Origin: Roseomonas mucosa
GTDB taxonomy: Bacteria; Pseudomonadota; Alphaproteobacteria; Acetobacterales; Acetobacteraceae
DNA: 64,000 nucleotides
NCBI GenBank assembly: GCA_945878375.1
Contig: CAMDWG010000007.1
Coordinates: 124,001-188,000, forward strand
Direction: 5' to 3'
Part shown: positions 1 to 10,105 of the stretch, piece by piece
Layout: each line of letters opens with the position of its first letter
How positions within the stretch are numbered: position 1 is the first letter of the stretch
The notes under the pieces: model-generated
Database searches by the model: none
What the model saw: the letters and a program-made list of their open reading frames with translations, nothing else
Told to the model about the DNA's origin: nothing
Program-made: the position numbers and the translations under genes

Positions 1-1185
1 GCGCTGGGCGGGTTTCGCCGCGGTGTCGCGTGGCGGGTGGTGGTGGCGGGGATCGGGCTGCAAGTGCTGCTCGCCATTGCGCTGCTGCACATCCCGGCGA
101 TGCGCGCGGTCTTCGCCGTCTTCGGCCAAGGCGTGAACGCGCTGGCGGAGGCGACGAAGGCCGGCACATCCCTCGTCTTCGGCTATCTCGGCGGCGCGCC
201 CCTGCCCTTCGATGAGAAGGCGCCGGGCGCGAGCTTCATCCTGTTCTTTCAGGCGCTGCCGCTGGTGCTCGTCGTCGGGGCGCTGTCCGCGCTGCTCTAT
301 CACTGGCGGGTGCTGCCGGTGGCGGTGGCGGGGATGTCGCGGCTGCTGAAGCGCGCCTTCGGGCTGGATGGCGCGACGGGCTTCGCGACGGCCGCCAATG
401 TCTTCGTCGGCATGGTGGAAGCGCCGCTGCTGATCCGCCCCTGGCTGGCGCAGCTGTCCCGCAGCGGGTTGCTCGTGGTGATGACGGCTGGGCTCGCGAC
501 CATCAGCGGCAACACGCTGGTGCTCTATGCGCTGTTCCTCGGCCCCATCCTGCCGGATGCGGCGGGGCAGTTGCTGACCGCGAGCCTGATCTCCACCCCC
601 GCCGCCGTGCTGGTCGCGCTGCTGATGCGGCCGGAGACGGAGCGCGTCGCGGCCGCGGGGGATGCGCCGGCGCCGCGCCTTTATGACAGCGCGATGGAAG
701 CGCTGACGCGCGGCACGATGGACGGGCTGCAATTGCTGCTCGGCATCATGGCGATGCTGGTCGTCTTCGTGGCGCTGGTCGCGCTGGCGAATATGGCGAT
801 CGAGCCGCTGACGGGGCTGACCTTGCAGCGCATCGCGGGGTTCCTGTTCTGGCCGGTCGCGCTGGCCATGGGCGTGCCTTCAGAGCACGCGATGACGGTC
901 GCGGGATCGCTCGGCACGCGGCTCGTGGTGAATGAATTCGTCGCCTATCTGCAACTCGGCATGGGCGGCGGGGTGGGGCTGGATGCGCGATCCGCGCTGA
1001 TCCTGACCTATGCGCTGTGCGGCTTCGCCAATCTCGGCTCGGTCGGGATCATGCTGGGCGGCATGGTCGCGATGTGCCCGGAGCGGCGGGCGGATATCGT
1101 CCAGCTCGGCCTGCCGGCCCTGGCGGCGGGGACGATTGCCTGCTGCATGACCGGGGCGATGGTCGGGCTGTTGACCGCGCCCTGA
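1..1185 (+). CDS. NupC/CNT-family nucleoside transporter, 5' partial
   Basis: The reading frame is open at the left edge, so the N-terminus lies outside the window and about 394 residues are visible. The protein is almost entirely hydrophobic helices. It carries the concentrative nucleoside transporter signature region, including a membrane-embedded VGMVEAPLL segment followed by TAGLATISGN, comparable to the GQTEAPL and TAGMASIAG regions of NupC-type proteins. CNT proteins sit in the inner membrane and import nucleosides with Na+ or H+. It stops 20 bases before the next gene, so the two may be co-transcribed. Family assignment is fairly firm; substrate and ion are not visible. Confidence 0.8.
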   Translation, partial: ALGGFRRGVAWRVVVAGIGLQVLLAIALLHIPAMRAVFAVFGQGVNALAEATKAGTSLVFGYLGGAPLPFDEKAPGASFILFFQALPLVLVVGALSALLYHWRVLPVAVAGMSRLLKRAFGLDGATGFATAANVFVGMVEAPLLIRPWLAQLSRSGLLVVMTAGLATISGNTLVLYALFLGPILPDAAGQLLTASLISTPAAVLVALLMRPETERVAAAGDAPAPRLYDSAMEALTRGTMDGLQLLLGIMAMLVVFVALVALANMAIEPLTGLTLQRIAGFLFWPVALAMGVPSEHAMTVAGSLGTRLVVNEFVAYLQLGMGGGVGLDARSALILTYALCGFANLGSVGIMLGGMVAMCPERRADIVQLGLPALAAGTIACCMTGAMVGLLTAP

Positions 1186-1205
1186 GGCAGGGGTTCCATT
1201 CCCCC

Positions 1206-2546
1206 ATGACCCGCCTCATCCAGCGCAACCTGCGCCAAGCCCCGCCGCTCGCGCTGTCGGGCGAGGGCATTTTCATCCACGATTCCAACGGAAAGACCAT
1301 CATCGACGGATCGGGCGGAGCGGCCGTCGCGTGCCTCGGCCATGGCCATCCGCGCGTGCTGGAGGCGATGCGCGCGCAGGCCGCGAAGATCAGCTACGCC
1401 CACACCGCGCTCTATTCCTGCGAACCGGCGGAACAGCTGGCGGAGCTCGTTCTGGGCGATGAGCCGGGCGGGCTCACGCATATGTATCTCTGCTCGTCGG
1501 GGTCGGAGGCGACGGAGGCCGCGCTGAAGATGGCGCGGCAATACCATGTGGAACGCGGGCAGCCGGCCCGCGCGCGCTTCATCGCCCGCCGCCAGAGCTA
1601 CCACGGCAACACGCTCGGCGCGCTGGCCGCCAGCGGCAATGCGATGCGGCGGAGGCTCTACATGCCGATGCTGGCCGACGCCTTCAGCCATGTCTCGCCC
1701 TGCTACGCCTATCGCGACCGGCGCGAGGACGAGACCGACGACGATTACGTCGCGCGCCTGGCGGCGGAGCTGGAGGCGGAGTTCCAGCGCCTCGGCCCCG
1801 ACACCATCGCGGGTTTCGTCGCGGAACCGGTTGTGGGCGCCACGCTTGGCTGCGTCACGGCGCTGCCTGGATATTTCCAGGCGGTGCGGGAGATCTGCGA
1901 CCGCCACGGTGCCCTGCTGATCCTGGATGAGGTGATGTGCGGCATGGGCCGCACCGGCACCATGCATGCCTGGGAACAGGAAGATGTTGCGCCCGATATC
2001 CAGGTGGTCGCGAAGGGGCTCGGCGGCGGCTACCAGCCGGTGGGCGGCATCCTGGTGGCGGGGCATGTGGTCGCTGCGATCCGCGACGGATCGGGCGCCT
2101 TCATGCATGGCCACACCTACCAGGCGCACCCCATCGCCACCGCCGCCGCGCTGGCCGTGCAACAGGCAATCCGGGACGAAGGGCTGCTCGATAACGTGCG
2201 GCGCATGGGCGCGCTGCTGGAACAGCGCCTGACGGAACGGCTGGGCAACCACGCCCATGTCGGCGACATCCGCGGCCGCGGCTTGTTCTGGGCGGTGGAA
2301 TTCGTCGCCGACCGTGCGACCAAGGCGGTGTTCGACCCTGCCCTGCAATTGCATGAACGGGTGAAGATGACGGCCTATGAACGTGGGCTCGCCTGCTACC
2401 CGATGGGCGGCACCATCGACGGGCGGCAGGGCAACCATGTCATCCTCGCCCCGCCCTACATCGTCACGGCCGCGCAGGTGGACGCGATCGTCGCGCGCTT
2501 CGGCGATGCGGTGGAAGCTGCGCTCGCGGCCCTGCCGGCGGCCTGA
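1206..2546 (+). CDS. Class III PLP-dependent aminotransferase
   Basis: 446 residues, the normal size for class III (acetylornithine/omega-type) aminotransferases. The ATG at 1206 is chosen because the family N-terminus starts there and the upstream in-frame part overlaps the transporter. Visible motifs are SSGSEATEAALK in the cofactor phosphate region, SYHGNT, the LILDEVMCGMGRTG segment with the PLP-contacting Asp, and VVAKGLGGGY with the Schiff-base lysine. The enzyme transfers an amino group from an omega-amine or amino acid to an oxo-acid in the cytoplasm. The specific substrate cannot be read from sequence. It probably shares a transcript with the nucleoside transporter upstream and ends inside a terminator hairpin facing tctA. 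Confidence 0.85.
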   Translation: MTRLIQRNLRQAPPLALSGEGIFIHDSNGKTIIDGSGGAAVACLGHGHPRVLEAMRAQAAKISYAHTALYSCEPAEQLAELVLGDEPGGLTHMYLCSSGSEATEAALKMARQYHVERGQPARARFIARRQSYHGNTLGALAASGNAMRRRLYMPMLADAFSHVSPCYAYRDRREDETDDDYVARLAAELEAEFQRLGPDTIAGFVAEPVVGATLGCVTALPGYFQAVREICDRHGALLILDEVMCGMGRTGTMHAWEQEDVAPDIQVVAKGLGGGYQPVGGILVAGHVVAAIRDGSGAFMHGHTYQAHPIATAAALAVQQAIRDEGLLDNVRRMGALLEQRLTERLGNHAHVGDIRGRGLFWAVEFVADRATKAVFDPALQLHERVKMTAYERGLACYPMGGTIDGRQGNHVILAPPYIVTAAQVDAIVARFGDAVEAALAALPAA

Positions 2547-2581
2547 CACCAGATCCCGCAACTCATGGGATTCGGTGTCAG
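2543..2581. terminator. Bidirectional hairpin between convergent genes
   Basis: An 8-bp perfect inverted repeat (CTGACACC / GGTGTCAG) is extended, after one mismatch, by GATCCC pairing with GGGATT. The loop is about 9 bases. The stop codon of the aminotransferase (2544-2546) and that of tctA on the other strand (2578-2580) both lie inside the stem. There is no clear T-run, so efficiency as an intrinsic terminator is inferred. Confidence 0.7.
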
Positions 2582-4077
2582 CCCCCTGCCCGCCGCAGCC
2601 AAGCCCCGTAGATCCGGGGCCCCGCCAGCGCCGCGAGTGCCACCAGCAGGATCGCGAGGCTCACCGGCCGCGTGACGAAGGTGGTCCAGTCGCCCTGGCT
2701 GATGGTCAGCGCCTGGCGCATCGCCTGTTCGGCCATAGGGCCCAGGATCATCCCGATCACCACAGGGGCCACGGGGAAGTCGAAGCGGCGCATGAACATC
2801 GCGACGATGCCGATGCCATACAGCAGCACCAGGTCCATCACCGAATTGCTGATCCCATAGGTGCCGATCGTCGCGAAGACCAGGATGCCGGCATAAAGCT
2901 GCGGCTGCGGGATCTTCAGGATCCGCGCCCACAGCCCCACCAGCGGCAGGTTCAGCACCACCAGCATCACATTGGCGATGAACAGGCTGGCGATCAGCGT
3001 CCAGATCAGCTCCGCCTGCGTCGTGAACAGCAGCGGCCCGGGCTGGATGCCGTAGGATTGGAAGGCGCTCAGCATGATCGCCGCCGTCGCGCTGGTCGGC
3101 AGGCCGAGCGTCAGCATGGGCACCAGCGTCCCGGCGGCGGAGGCGTTGTTCGCCGCCTCCGGCCCCGCCACGCCCTCGATCGCGCCAGTGGTGCCGAATT
3201 CCTTCTGCGCCGCGGGGGAGGCCAGTTTCCGTTCGGTGTAGTAGCTCAGCATCGTCGGCATCTCGGACCCGCCGGCCGGCATCACGCCGAAGGGAAAGCC
3301 CAGCCCGGCGCCCCGGAACCAGGGACCGAGGCTGCGCCGCCAATCGCTGCGGGACATGGCGATGCGCCCGACCGGCAGCACCTCCGCCTTGCCTTCCCGG
3401 TACCGCCAGGCGAGGTGCAGCGTCTCTCCCACCGCGAAGAGCGCGACGGCGACCAGGACCACGCTGATCCCGTCCAGCAATTCCGGCAGGCCGAAGGTCA
3501 GGCGCGGCTGCCCGGTCTGCAGGTCGATCCCGACCAGCCCGAGCATGAGGCCGAAGAACAGGCTGGTCAGCCCGCGCAGCACACTGCCCCCCAGCACGGC
3601 GGACACCGTGACGAAGCAGAGGATCATCAGCGAGAAATACTCCGCCGGACCCAGCTTCAGCGCGAGTTCCACCACCACCGGCCCGAGGAAGGCCAGCCCG
3701 AGCGTGCCGATCGTGCCGGCGACGAAGCTGCCGATGGCCGCCGTGGCCAGCGCCGGGCCGGCGCGACCGCTGCGGGCCATCTTCGACCCCTCGAGCGCCG
3801 TCATGATGGACCCGCCCTCGCCGGGCGTGTTCAGCAGGATCGATGTCGTGCTGCCGCCATACATCGCCCCGTAGAGGATGCCGCAGAACAGGATGAAGGC
3901 GCCGGTCGCGCTGACGGTGAAGGTGATCGGCAGCAGCAGCGCGATGGTCAGCGCCGGCCCGATCCCCGGCAGCACGCCGATGGCGGTGCCAAGGAAACAA
4001 CCCAGCAGCGCCCAGCCCAGATTCGCCAGCGTCAGCGCATTGCCGAAGCCGAGCGTGAGGCCCGCGATCGCATCCAT
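2578..4077 (-). CDS. tctA: Tripartite tricarboxylate transporter, large permease TctA
   Basis: 499 residues, the usual length of TctA. The N-terminus has the conserved [17 protein letters not shown] and [19 protein letters not shown] segments, followed by roughly ten to twelve hydrophobic helices. A second glycine/proline-rich motif ([15 protein letters not shown]) lies near residue 320. TctA forms the transport channel of the TTT family, working with the small membrane protein TctB and a periplasmic Bug-type binding protein to import carboxylates using the ion gradient. It is the last gene of a leftward tctC-tctB-tctA run, 13 bases after tctB. Confidence 0.95.
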   Translation of the reverse strand: MDAIAGLTLGFGNALTLANLGWALLGCFLGTAIGVLPGIGPALTIALLLPITFTVSATGAFILFCGILYGAMYGGSTTSILLNTPGEGGSIMTALEGSKMARSGRAGPALATAAIGSFVAGTIGTLGLAFLGPVVVELALKLGPAEYFSLMILCFVTVSAVLGGSVLRGLTSLFFGLMLGLVGIDLQTGQPRLTFGLPELLDGISVVLVAVALFAVGETLHLAWRYREGKAEVLPVGRIAMSRSDWRRSLGPWFRGAGLGFPFGVMPAGGSEMPTMLSYYTERKLASPAAQKEFGTTGAIEGVAGPEAANNASAAGTLVPMLTLGLPTSATAAIMLSAFQSYGIQPGPLLFTTQAELIWTLIASLFIANVMLVVLNLPLVGLWARILKIPQPQLYAGILVFATIGTYGISNSVMDLVLLYGIGIVAMFMRRFDFPVAPVVIGMILGPMAEQAMRQALTISQGDWTTFVTRPVSLAILLVALAALAGPRIYGAWLRRAGG

Positions 4078-4090
4078 CAGGCCGCGTCCC

Positions 4091-4594
4091 TTATCCCGGT
4101 GTCCCGAAGATCAGCCCCTCGACCAGCCCCGCGCCGATAGTCACGCCAAGCAGCTTCACGAACAGCGTGTAGGCCCCCAGTGAGACGGCAAAGGCGATGC
4201 CCAGGTTGCGCAGATGCGCGCGCGACCCGAAGGCCGCCGCCACCAGCACGAACTGCGCCGTCGCGGCCACGGTGAAGCCGGAGGGCACGATCAGCAACAG
4301 ATTCGCCAGCAGCCCCGCCAGCAGCAACCCCAGCGCGCGCAGGTTCACCGGCGCGTCGCCCTGCGACTCCTCGATGTCGCGAGACCAGCCGCCGCGCAGC
4401 GCCGAGGCCGTCAGCAACCCGCCCAGTATCAGCAGGGCCGTGGTGATCAGCCAGGGCACCAGCTTCGGCCCGACCTGCGCGTAGATCGGCGAGGTCGGGA
4501 TGACGAGCGCCTGCCAGGCGCCGATGGCGCCCAGCCCCAGCACGAACACCCCCGCGCCGAGATCGGCCGGGTCCGGCCGCCCGCGCAGGCTCAT
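4091..4594 (-). CDS. tctB: Tripartite tricarboxylate transporter, small permease TctB
   Basis: 167 residues with four predicted membrane helices, typical for TctB. The first helix follows a short polar N-terminus, a polar loop with acidic residues occupies about 75-85, and paired helices follow. Sequence conservation in this family is weak, so the call leans on size, topology and position between tctC and tctA. It lies 31 bases downstream of tctC and 13 bases upstream of tctA on the same strand. Confidence 0.88.
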   Translation of the reverse strand: MSLRGRPDPADLGAGVFVLGLGAIGAWQALVIPTSPIYAQVGPKLVPWLITTALLILGGLLTASALRGGWSRDIEESQGDAPVNLRALGLLLAGLLANLLLIVPSGFTVAATAQFVLVAAAFGSRAHLRNLGIAFAVSLGAYTLFVKLLGVTIGAGLVEGLIFGTPG

Positions 4595-4625
4595 GCGGGC
4601 GGCCGCAGGGCGCGCATGGCGCCGT

Positions 4626-5597
4626 TCAGGTCGCGAGGCCGAGGTCGCGCAGCACGCCCTCGGTCGCGGCGATGTCGCGCGCCAGGTACTGCTCGAAGGC
4701 CGGGCCGGTCAGGAAGGCGTCGTCCCAGCCGCGCGTGGTCAGCATCGCGCGCCAAGCCGGGGTGTTGTAGATCGCCGTCATCAGGTCGCTCAGCGCTTGG
4801 CGCTGCGCTGCGCTGATGCCGGGCGGTCCGAAGACGCCGCGCCAATTGGCGGTGACGACATCAAGGCCGCTTTCCTTGAGCGTCGGCAGGCCGGGCTCCA
4901 GCCGCTTTTCGCCGGTGGTGGCCAAGGCGCGCATGCGACCGGCCTTGATCTGCTCGGCGAATTCCGAGAAGCCGGAGATGCCGGCCCGCACCTGCCCACC
5001 CATGATCGCCGCCTGGGCCGGGCCGCCGCCGGCGAAGGCGACATAGGCGGCCTCACGCGGGTTGCGGCCCAGCGCCTTCAGCATCAGGCCGAGGGTGATG
5101 TGGTCCGTCCCGCCAGCAGAGCCGCCGCCCACGGCCACACCGCCCGGATTGGAGCGGAGCGCCGCAATCAACTGGTCGATGCTGCGGAATTCGGAATTCG
5201 CGGGCACCACGATCACGCCGACTTCCTCGGTCATGCGCGCGATGGGCACGACGTCCCGGATGCTGATGGGGGACCGGTTGGTGATGCCCGCCCCCACCAT
5301 GACCGAGCCGCCGATCATCAGCGCATCCCCGCGGCCGCGGCGCTGGGAGACGAAACGCGGCAGCCCGACCATGCCGCCGGCGCCGCCCACATTCTCGAAC
5401 TGGAAGCTGCCGACGAGCCCGGCGCCGCGCGCCACCTGCTCGATCCCGCGGCCGAGCCCATCCCAGCCGCCGCCGGGGCCGGCGGGGATGAACATATAGA
5501 GGCTGGCGAAGCGCTGCTGCGCGGCGGCGGGGCCTGCCACCAGGCCGGCCCCGGCGAGGCCGGCGGCGGCGAGGATGCTGCGACGACGGATGTTCAT
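4626..5597 (-). CDS. tctC: Bug-family periplasmic binding protein TctC
   Basis: 323 residues. The ATG at 5597 is preferred over the longer frame because an AGGAGG-like ribosome site lies just upstream and a signal peptide begins directly after it. The signal carries RRRSIL followed by a hydrophobic Ala/Gly stretch ending AAAQ, so export by Sec or Tat is likely. The mature part shows Bug features: IPAGPGGGWD near the N-terminus and GGSAGGTDH in the ligand loop region. It captures a carboxylate in the periplasm and hands it to TctAB encoded just downstream. The substrate is unknown. Confidence 0.92.
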   Translation of the reverse strand: MNIRRRSILAAAGLAGAGLVAGPAAAQQRFASLYMFIPAGPGGGWDGLGRGIEQVARGAGLVGSFQFENVGGAGGMVGLPRFVSQRRGRGDALMIGGSVMVGAGITNRSPISIRDVVPIARMTEEVGVIVVPANSEFRSIDQLIAALRSNPGGVAVGGGSAGGTDHITLGLMLKALGRNPREAAYVAFAGGGPAQAAIMGGQVRAGISGFSEFAEQIKAGRMRALATTGEKRLEPGLPTLKESGLDVVTANWRGVFGPPGISAAQRQALSDLMTAIYNTPAWRAMLTTRGWDDAFLTGPAFEQYLARDIAATEGVLRDLGLAT

Positions 5598-5832
5598 GGT
5601 TCCTCCCTCGATCCAAGCGCTCGGTTTCGCCGACGCTGCATTGCGCAAACCATAGTGCAGCCCTGCGCCATGCGCAAACCGGCGCGACACCGCCGGCGGC
5701 TTGGCAGACAGCCTTGCCCGAGTTGAGTGGCGTTGACGAAGGCGGCGCCGCAATGGACCAATCGCGCCCGCAGCAGGCTTCTTGGCCCGAGGGCTTCCTT
5801 CGGCGGCGGGCTTTCGGTATGGGGAGTGTGCG

Positions 5833-6531
<699 letters not shown>

Positions 6532-7432
6532 GCTGCCCGTGTTCAAGTATGCGGTGACGAAGGGTTACCTGACGGTGATGCCAACGGGCAGCGCACCATC
6601 GGCAAAAGCGGTTCGGCGACCGACCTTCACGCTCAATGAGTGGAGGGTGCTGTCCCGGAAGATGCGGGAATGGGTCGCAGCGGCGCAGTCGAAGGTCGCC
6701 GAGGGCGCGACCCGCAAGCGGGTGAAGACCGGCCGGAAGCGGGGCCTCTCGAATGTCCGCGGCGGCAAGGGCACGGCCTCGCGCACGGTCGGGCTGCTGA
6801 GCGCCATCTTCACCTATGCCCAGCGCAAGCGGCTGATCTCCGACCATCCGGTGCGGGGCGTGATCCGCTATGCCGATCGGCGCCGGCAGTGGCGACTGTC
6901 GGATGATGAGTATGCAGCACTCGGCGTGGGCCTGGCTGCGCTGACCAACGCGCCGAAGCCGCGCAAGGATGGCAAGCAGGGGCACATGATGTGGCCCGCC
7001 GCGATCCATGCCGCCCGCTTCCTGGCGCTGACCGGCTGGCGCAGTGGGGAGGCGCTGGGGCATGCTGGATCTGCCGCGGCGCACGGCGCGGCTGCCGGAT
7101 ACCAAGACCGGCGAGAGCGTTCGGCCGCTGGCGACCGCCGCCTGCGATCTGCTGCGCAAGCTCGGGCCCGGCCGCGCCGATGCGCTGGTCTTCCCGCCCT
7201 CCCGTGGGGATGGGATCATGAGCGGCTTCCCGACGCTGTTCGAGCGCATCACCAAGGCGGGCGGGCTGCCGAAGGACGTGACGCCGCACATCCTGCGGCA
7301 TTCCTTCGCCAGCCTGGCGGCGGATCTGGGTTGCTCGGAACTGGCGATCGCGGCGTTGCTCGGCCACCGCAGCGGCAGCGTGACGGCACGCTACACCCAT
7401 GCGGCGGATGATGTGCTGCTGGCGGTCGCGGA

Positions 7433-7862
7433 TATGGGTGTCGATGCGGCTGCGGTCGGTCAGCACCGTCGAGGCCTTCTTCGCGATGCCGCGCCGGGTC
7501 AGCAGCCGGCCCGCCTCCGCGTCCTCCATATACATGTCGCAGAGCTCGGCCACCGTCGCGGCCGCTCGTTTTGCCTTCTTCTCATCGTTGGGGTCCGTGC
7601 CCTCGATCTTGGCCGCCATCAATACTTGCTGCGCCTTGGTCCGCGCCGTCTCGGGCGTCCAGGGCGCGCCGTGCGTGCCGATCGTGTAGCGGCGCTGTCG
7701 GCCGTCCTGGGTGCGGTACATCACGAAGTAGGAGACGTGGTGGCTGATGCGGCGCCTGGCGCCAAACCCAGGCACGGAGCCGGTTCCGCCATCGAAGACG
7801 GTGCTGTTCGGGCCGAGCGCGCGGATCTTGCGGAGGCCGATGCGGTTGGATGCGACGGGCAT
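7433..7862 (-). pseudogene. DUF4102-type integrase intB, N-terminal fragment
   Basis: About 143 residues from ATG 7862 show the arm-binding domain of a DUF4102 integrase. PGFGARRR, the SYFVMYR strand, RRYTIGTHG and PWTPETARTKAQ are visible, followed by the start of the core-binding domain (TVAELCDMYM ... SRIDTHI). Homology stops near 7433, where the opposite strand carries the end of an integrase of the same type. The missing C-terminal half is therefore most likely the 6685-7433 segment, now inverted. A perfect palindrome sits 32 bases upstream of the start. Non-functional by itself. Confidence 0.75.
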
Positions 7863-7893
7863 GTGCGACCTTTGCTCTCACTTCAAAAATCGG

Positions 7894-7908
7894 CCCCGAA
7901 TTTCGGGG
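7894..7908. promoter_or_regulatory. Perfect palindrome upstream of the intB start
   Basis: CCCCGAA-T-TTCGGGG: two 7-base arms around a single central base, 32 bases upstream of the intB ATG on the minus strand. The surrounding 7870-8040 region is relatively A+T-rich. It may be a repressor operator or a small hairpin; nothing else in the 7863-8043 gap is recognisable. Confidence 0.45.
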
Positions 7909-8043
7909 TAACGACGGGGTAGTCTGAGAGCGCAGATCAATTCAAGTATGATATCAATACATCATCGGAGTCCAGCGCCGGATAGCACGGAAAAACAAAT
8001 ACCGACGACGCTTATCAATGAACAAAGCGACTAAAAGACCCCA

Positions 8044-8088
8044 CTCCGAAGGCAGAGGTCGAAGGTTCGAATCCTTTCGGGTCCGCCA
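8044..8088. repeat. Second att core: copy of the tRNA-Arg 3' end
   Basis: Forty-five bases identical to tRNA-Arg from the anticodon loop to the CCA end (5865-5909). Upstream of it the tRNA 5' half is absent, so this is an attachment-site remnant and not a tRNA gene. It marks the boundary between the first element remnant (5910-8043) and the second. Confidence 0.9.
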
Positions 8089-8246
8089 GTTTTTCCCCAC
8101 AATCTCAATGGCTTAGTCGGATCCCCAGGTCCCGAAACGCCCGAGATTTGTGCAAAACACCCCTTCACAAACCCTGCACAAAAATTTGTGTAACTCCCCA
8201 AGTGGCTGATTAGAATTGGGTTTCGGGACCAACCCAGGGGTGTCGA

Positions 8247-8707
8247 ATGGACAGGGTCGATGTGCGGGGCGACGGGCGTGTCATCCTCTACAAGCGGGAT
8301 GGTCTGAAGAACCCCGTCTATCAGGCGCGACTGCGGGTCCCGAATGCCTCAGGGTACAAGATCGTCACCACGAAAGCGGCGAACCTGCGGGAGGCAGAGC
8401 GGATAGCGCTGAACCTCTACGAAGAGCTTTACATGACGGTCCGTGCGGGTGGGTCGATCAAGTCCCGCACCTTCAAGCAAGTCTTCGAGGAGTGGGAGAA
8501 GGCAGCGACCGCAACGGCGACCACACGGCAGGGCAAGTCGTGGAAACCGACCGCAGATCGGGTTCGAAGGTATGCGATCGAGTTTCTCGGGGCGAAGAAG
8601 ATCACCGAGATCGGGGAGGGCGACTTCGCCGACTACTGGGTCTGGCGGAAGTCGAACTTCGCCAGGTAGGCGCCGACCAACGGGACGCTGAAGCGGGAAC
8701 GGGCAGG
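8247..8707 (+). pseudogene. Second intA copy, truncated and with a nonsense codon
   Basis: Encodes the first 140 residues of the same integrase as at 6068, with a few substitutions (for example ASGY for AAGY, FLGAKK for FFGAKK). It meets a TAG stop at 8667-8669 exactly where copy 1 has AAG (Lys). DNA similarity continues for about 38 bases past the stop and then ends. The core-binding domain is incomplete and the catalytic domain is missing, so it is inactive. Confidence 0.88.
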
Positions 8708-8825
8708 TCCACGGCCCTGCTGGGCCGGATCTGAGGAGGCGCTCGGCTGGCCGACCACCATCACCCCCCCAACCGGGCACCGCCCAATCGGTTTGCTCAA
8801 GCGGCCACCGGTTCTCGAACAGACG

Positions 8826-9302
8826 TTCAGTACGGATCTTGCGCAACTCGCGGGCCATCATCTCCTCGACCTGATAGGGATCGTCCGCATTCATGTTGAC
8901 CATGCGCAGATAGTCGCAGATGAGGGAAATGCCCACCTTGTCCTGCATGAGCTTCGGATAGGCATTGAAGATCGCGCTATCGGCGGGGCGTTCGATATGC
9001 AGTTCCAGACCCTGCATTCCCTTGGTCTGCGAAACGCGCAGAAGTCGGTAAAGCAGCGCGCAGAGGTCGATGTAGTCCTGCTCCCGATAATGCACGCCCT
9101 TGATCGCAGCCATCACAGCGCGGAGCATCCGCTTGCAATCCGCCAACGAGTTGGACATCACCAGCGCGCCTGTCGCTGCGCCGCCGATGATCAGCATCTC
9201 GAATGGCAGGGCCGCCAGGATGGGCCCCAGATTGCCTCCATGGATCAGGAAGCCGCCGAACACGCAAACGATCACGAATGCGAAGCCACCGAGAATGTTC
9301 AC
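8826..9302 (-). pseudogene. motA: Flagellar stator protein MotA, C-terminally truncated
   Basis: About 158 residues match MotA. Two N-terminal membrane helices (GGFAFVIVCVFGGFLI and LPFEMLIIGGAATGALV) are followed by the cytoplasmic loop with DYIDLCALLYRLLRV and DYLRMVNMNADDPYQVEEMM. The family's last two membrane helices, which line the proton path with MotB, are absent. Homology stops near 8826 and the frame runs on, antisense to the integrase remnant, to 8349. The GTG start overlaps the motB stop by GTGA. The truncation at the edge of the integration scar should abolish stator function unless another motA exists elsewhere. Confidence 0.85.
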
Positions 9303-10063
9303 TGCGTGGGCCGCCTGTTGCTGGCAGCGGAACTGTCCGGCGCCTGGTTCAGGACGATCAGGACCGAGACGCGACGGTTCGCGGGATGCAAAGGCTCGGT
9401 TGGACGCAGCAGATCCTGGTCGGCGCGTCCGGTTACGGCGCGAACCCGCCTCTCCGCAACTCCGGCTTCCAGCATGACCCGCCGCGCGGCATTGGCACGC
9501 TCAACCGAGAGTTCCCAGTTGCTGCGCGCGTCCGTTCCGCTGCGGAAAGGCGCGGCATCGGTATGCCCCGCAATCTCCACCGGATGGGAGAGCCGCGCGA
9601 TGACAGAGGCTGCGCGCAGGAGAAGCGCGCGCCCGCGGTCATTCGGCGCAGCAATGCCGGTTGCAAACAACGCCTGGCCTTCGCCATCGACCATCTGCAT
9701 GCGAAGACCCTCCGGCACTTCCTCGACCAGCATCTGCTCTGCCAGAGCGCGCAATTGAGGATCTGCATTGATGACGCTGCGGATTCGGCCGCCGAAAGGC
9801 TGGCCGGCACCGCTGAAGCTGCGGCTCAATGAGTTGGTCGGGTTGAAGTACTCCGCGATGCCGGTGCGCTGTTGCTCCGTCGTCGCGTTGACAAGCCACA
9901 GAAGTAGGAAGAACGCCATCATGGCTGTCACGAAGTCGGCATAGGCGATCTTCCAGGTCCCCCCGTGATGCCGGCGGTGATCGTCGCGCCCCCGACTTCG
10001 GACGATGACCGGCCTGGATCCCGGCTTGCCCTCGACTGAGGCCGACACGGGCTTCACGGACAC
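9299..10063 (-). CDS. motB: Flagellar motor stator protein MotB
   Basis: 254 residues with a GTG start. A basic, His-rich N-terminus is followed by HHGGTWKIAYADFVTAMMAFFLLLWLV, whose Asp in YADF is the proton-carrying residue of MotB. A plug/linker region comes next, then an OmpA-like peptidoglycan-binding domain with AGHTDAAPF and NWELSVERANAARRVM. It anchors the stator to the cell wall. It lies 42 bases after the regulator gene and overlaps motA, so regulator-motB-motA read as one leftward operon. The gene is intact although its partner motA is broken. Confidence 0.95.
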   Translation of the reverse strand: MSVKPVSASVEGKPGSRPVIVRSRGRDDHRRHHGGTWKIAYADFVTAMMAFFLLLWLVNATTEQQRTGIAEYFNPTNSLSRSFSGAGQPFGGRIRSVINADPQLRALAEQMLVEEVPEGLRMQMVDGEGQALFATGIAAPNDRGRALLLRAASVIARLSHPVEIAGHTDAAPFRSGTDARSNWELSVERANAARRVMLEAGVAERRVRAVTGRADQDLLRPTEPLHPANRRVSVLIVLNQAPDSSAASNRRPTQ

Positions 10064-10105
10064 AGCTTCGCGCAGGGGGGCGTGTTCATCATGCGCTATG
10101 CCGAA

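Larger units (their letters stand above)
8044..8707. repeat. Direct repeat copy 2: att core, arm region and integrase N-terminus
   Basis: Counterpart of 5865-6531. Similarity stops near 8707, inside the integrase gene, where the sequence passes into about 120 bases of unassigned DNA and then the cut end of motA. No third att core was seen further right, so the far end of the second element has been lost. Confidence 0.9.

Noticed and set aside
1008-2561. A 517-codon minus-strand frame
   Set aside because: Antisense to the aminotransferase, with no recognisable motifs.
2377-4140. A 587-codon plus-strand frame
   Set aside because: Antisense to tctA and overlapping the aminotransferase end; very rich in His/Arg/Gln as expected for a shadow.
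6810-7862. Treating the full 350-codon leftward frame as one intact integrase
   Set aside because: Integrase similarity ends near 7433; the remainder is antisense to the catalytic half of an integrase on the plus strand.
8044-8088. A second tRNA-Arg gene
   Set aside because: Only the 3' half from the anticodon loop is present; no D-arm or 5' acceptor strand precedes it.
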